This document shows, one piece after another, positions 62,213 to 64,000 of a stretch of 64,000 nucleotides of DNA. Source of the DNA: JAVJSD01 sp040219575 (GTDB lineage: Bacteria > Planctomycetota > Planctomycetia > Pirellulales > Pirellulaceae). Where the stretch lies: assembly GCA_040219575.1 (NCBI GenBank), contig JAVJSD010000112.1, positions 28,828 through 92,827 of the forward strand, read 5' to 3'. Every line of letters begins with the position of its first letter. The first letter of the stretch is position 1. The notes under the pieces are model-generated. The model was given only the letters and a program-made list of their open reading frames with translations. It was not told the DNA's origin and did not search any database. The translations under genes and the position numbers were made by a program.

Positions 62213-62281
62213 CATACAAGCACGAAGCGCAAGCGAGTGTGCCAGACCTCAACTCACTCGCTTGCGCTTCGTGCTTGTATG
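62213..62281. repeat. Perfect 27-bp inverted repeat
   Basis: Arms 62213-62239 and 62255-62281 are exact inverted copies containing ACAAGCACGAAGCGCAAGC, with a 15-nt loop. There is no T-run, so if it terminates transcription it is by structure alone. It lies 6 nt after a stop codon between convergent genes. Confidence 0.9.
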
Positions 62282-62311
62282 ACTGTGGGGCGCCGACCGA
62301 GCGCTTGCCAA

Positions 62312-63145
62312 CTACGAGGCGGGCTGGTTGGGGGACGAGGCGGTCGCTTCGCTGCCGAACGTCGTCGGAATTCCGGGCGCGCTCTTGGGCTTGGCGACGG
62401 GCAGCTTGATTGTGAAGGCGGTCCCCTTGCCGACGGCGCTCTCGACGCGAATTCGGCCGCGATGCGCTTCGATGATGTTGCGGCAGGTCGAGAGTCCCAC
62501 GCCGGTGCCGCCCTTGCCGGTTTCGTCGGGCCCGCTCTTGGTGCTGAAGAACGGCTCGAAGATGTGCCGCAGTTTGTCGGCGGGGATGCCGCTGCCGGTG
62601 TCGCGGATGAGCAGATCGACCATCTGCTGCTCGGCGTCGTGCGAAATCTTGATCAGCAGCCTTCCCCCGCGGGGCATCGCCTGGCGGGCGTTGATCAACA
62701 GGTTGAGCAACACCTGTTGAATTTGATTCCCGTTGGCCAGCACCTCCGGCACGTCGTCGAATTGCGTTTCGACGGCGATGCGGTACTTGTTCAGCTCGCG
62801 CTCCAGCAGCACCAGCGTTTCGCCGAGAATCTTGGCCAGATCGGTCGCGTCGAAGCTGTCGCTGCGGTTGCGCGCCATGCCCAACACCGAGTTGGTGATC
62901 TTCGCCGCCCGCTCGCCGGCGGCCAGAATCTTGCCGAGCGCCTTGTCGCGCGTCGCCTCGTCCTTGTGGCGCAGGCCCATCTTGGCGTAGTTGATGATGG
63001 TCATCAGCACGTTGTTGAACTCGTGGGTGGTGGTGCCCACCAGCTCGCCGAGGGCGGTCAGGCGCTGCGCCTCGATCAATTGTCGCTGCAGCAGTTCGAT
63101 CTGCTGCTGGTGCGAGATTGCGGGAGTGGGATCGCTTGGGGGCAT
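62312..63145 (-). CDS. Soluble histidine kinase
   Basis: 277 aa from ATG 63145; a TTG 16 codons upstream is possible. No sensor or membrane part. An N-terminal coiled coil (HQQQIELLQRQLIEAQRLTALGELVG) leads into the H-box TTTHEFNNVLMTIINYAKMG with His41, then the HATPase domain: N box LLNLLINARQAM, G1 DTGSGIPADKL, F FEPFFSTK, G2 GTGVGLSTC. The pattern HEFNN is of the NtrB/DctB-like type. It would phosphorylate a response regulator; none is in the window, so it is an orphan. A partner domain or protein must provide input. Confidence 0.9.
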   Translation of the reverse strand: MPPSDPTPAISHQQQIELLQRQLIEAQRLTALGELVGTTTHEFNNVLMTIINYAKMGLRHKDEATRDKALGKILAAGERAAKITNSVLGMARNRSDSFDATDLAKILGETLVLLERELNKYRIAVETQFDDVPEVLANGNQIQQVLLNLLINARQAMPRGGRLLIKISHDAEQQMVDLLIRDTGSGIPADKLRHIFEPFFSTKSGPDETGKGGTGVGLSTCRNIIEAHRGRIRVESAVGKGTAFTIKLPVAKPKSAPGIPTTFGSEATASSPNQPAS

Positions 63146-63417
63146 CGCTTCGCCTTGTGCTGGGGTCGCCTCGTGTGGTGACAGCCTTCTCAAGAGCGCG
63201 CCGCCCGCAAGGACACCGGTTCAACACCATCTTCACCGGCTTGCCGCACCGCACGTGGACTTACTGTCTTGCCAGGGGTATGCGACTTAACTTGTTGCGG
63301 GGACATTGTTTAGCTGCATTTGACGTATCGTCGAAGCAAGCTGGGCAACTGTAACCGAAGCCGATATAATCCGCCGCCCAGCGGCGCAACGAAGCACGAT
63401 GCCCGAAAACTCGTCGC

Positions 63418-63435
63418 GGAAGTCGCCAGACTTCC
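63418..63435. repeat. Dispersed palindrome, GCCA loop
   Basis: GGAAGTCGCCAGACTTCC. It lies upstream of the next gene and inside the longer open frame that begins at 63399, which is one reason to prefer the later start. Confidence 0.65.
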
Positions 63436-63482
63436 CAAGCCTCCCTCCTTCTGGATGGGCGGAGAATCAAGGAGACGCAAGG

Positions 63483-63740
63483 ATGCGAACGGTCGAATTG
63501 CTCGAACGAGCCGTCGCCGCCGCCGAGCGGTTGGGATACGAGATCCGTCACGAGTACCTGGCGGGCTCCGGCGGAGGCTGTTGCGAATTCGGCGGCCGAA
63601 AGTGGCTGTTCATCGACCTGGCGCTGTCGACCGAAGAGCAACTCGATCAGGTCGTGCAGGCCCTGCGAAGCGAACCCCGCGCCGTCTTCGCCGATCCCTC
63701 GCCCGAACTGCGGCGGCTGATCGGGCGACGTGCGGCTTAG
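63483..63740 (+). CDS. Small conserved-looking protein
   Basis: 85 aa from ATG 63483, set by AAGGAG at 63469-63474. An earlier ATG at 63399 would put a dispersed palindrome inside the coding region. Sequence: RTVELLERAVAAAERLGYEIRHEYLAGSGGGCCEFGGRKWLFIDLALSTEEQLDQVVQALRSE, with a GGGCCEFGGRKW loop and alternating helix-strand pattern. The Cys pair and conserved Gly suggest a real small domain. No family recognised. It is the last gene visible. Confidence 0.65.
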   Translation: MRTVELLERAVAAAERLGYEIRHEYLAGSGGGCCEFGGRKWLFIDLALSTEEQLDQVVQALRSEPRAVFADPSPELRRLIGRRAA

Positions 63741-64000
63741 GATTTCAGATTGCAGATTGCAGATTTCAGATTTGAAAGAGGATCGTATCGCTTCTAGCGG
63801 AGTTCGGAAGTGGGCTAGTTTGAACGACACGTAAGGTCACAACGGCAAGAGGTCACAATGGCACGCGTTGAGCAGTGGGATGTGTCTTGAGGAAAGGCGC
63901 TTTGTGACGGAGGGCCGTTCACGGTCCTTTTCCGCCGCAGGCGGTGTTAGGCCCGGCGTTCACGCCGGGCTTGCGAGTCGCCGGCGCTTTTCCGCCTCAG
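63741..64000. other. Intergenic tail with hairpins
   Basis: 260 nt without a gene. It starts with a tract of AGATTKCAGATT-type repeats (63,741-63,775). Near the end are two hairpins with TTCA loops: GGGCCG/CGGTCC at about 63,913-63,928 and the perfect GCCCGGCG/CGCCGGGC at 63951-63970. CTTTTCCGCCGCAGG and CTTTTCCGCCTCAG recur around them, so another dispersed repeat family is likely. Confidence 0.5.

Noticed and set aside
1..64000. tRNA, rRNA, transposase, integrase or phage genes
   Set aside because: None were recognised on either strand by eye; small tRNA genes could be missed without a covariance search.

Overview
The window comes from a high-GC bacterium of the Planctomycetes, most likely a Pirellulales-type lineage. 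This is inferred from content. It carries several families that are nearly diagnostic of the phylum: DUF1501, DUF1552, PSCyt1/PSCyt2/PSCyt3 and PSD1-PSD5 proteins, a SUMF1-like protein and a sulfatase. It also has PQQ-type propeller and HEAT-repeat proteins and families of short dispersed palindromes. I saw no rRNA, tRNA, CRISPR array, transposase or phage gene.

Positions 1-16,560 are a flagellar axial-structure block, all on the + strand: the end of flgG, then flgA, flgH, flgI, a rod-binding flgJ-type gene without hydrolase domain, a flgN-like chaperone, flgK, a greatly enlarged flgL (1126 aa), fliW, csrA, and a giant flagellin (1671 aa) with its own sigma28-like promoter, a roughly 290-nt leader rich in AGGA motifs, and a good intrinsic terminator. 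FlgL and flagellin share the same roughly 100-residue beta-type repeat in their variable regions. The fliW-csrA pair directly upstream of an AGGA-rich flagellin leader points to FliW/CsrA control of flagellin translation. A SAM methyltransferase lies tail to tail with flagellin.

Positions 16,600-29,300 hold housekeeping and envelope genes: a membrane HEAT-repeat protein, a lipoate ligase-type enzyme, a secreted esterase, a HEAT-repeat lipoprotein, a TerC family membrane protein, a DEAD-box helicase, planctomycete hypotheticals and a SUMF1-like protein.

Positions 28,200-45,400 are typical planctomycete secreted or c-type cytochrome gene sets. One run reads DUF1501 > PSCyt1/PSD3/PSD5/PSD4/PSCyt3/PSD2 > DUF1552 > SUMF1-like. 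A second reads PSCyt1/PSCyt2/PSD1 > DUF1501, with a divergent sulfatase. Between them are an orphan CbiM-CbiN-type metal permease, a NADAR protein and a PQQ-propeller/6-TM protein. A 128-bp tandem array of GTGA-loop palindromes fills the gap at 38,637-39,098.

Positions 45,600-53,980 contain a tricorn-like protease, then an accessory patch with a ParD/ParE-type toxin-antitoxin pair bracketed by two near-identical 153-bp repeats, three copies of a pyrimidine-rich repeat, a two-part protein of unknown function, xylose isomerase and a hypothetical. Positions 54,000-64,000 hold an M42 aminopeptidase, a two-gene membrane pair, a TIGR01777 epimerase, an MFS transporter coupled to a ROK kinase, a sialidase-like protein, a lipoprotein, a soluble histidine kinase and a small conserved-looking protein. 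Several long inverted repeats separate these genes.
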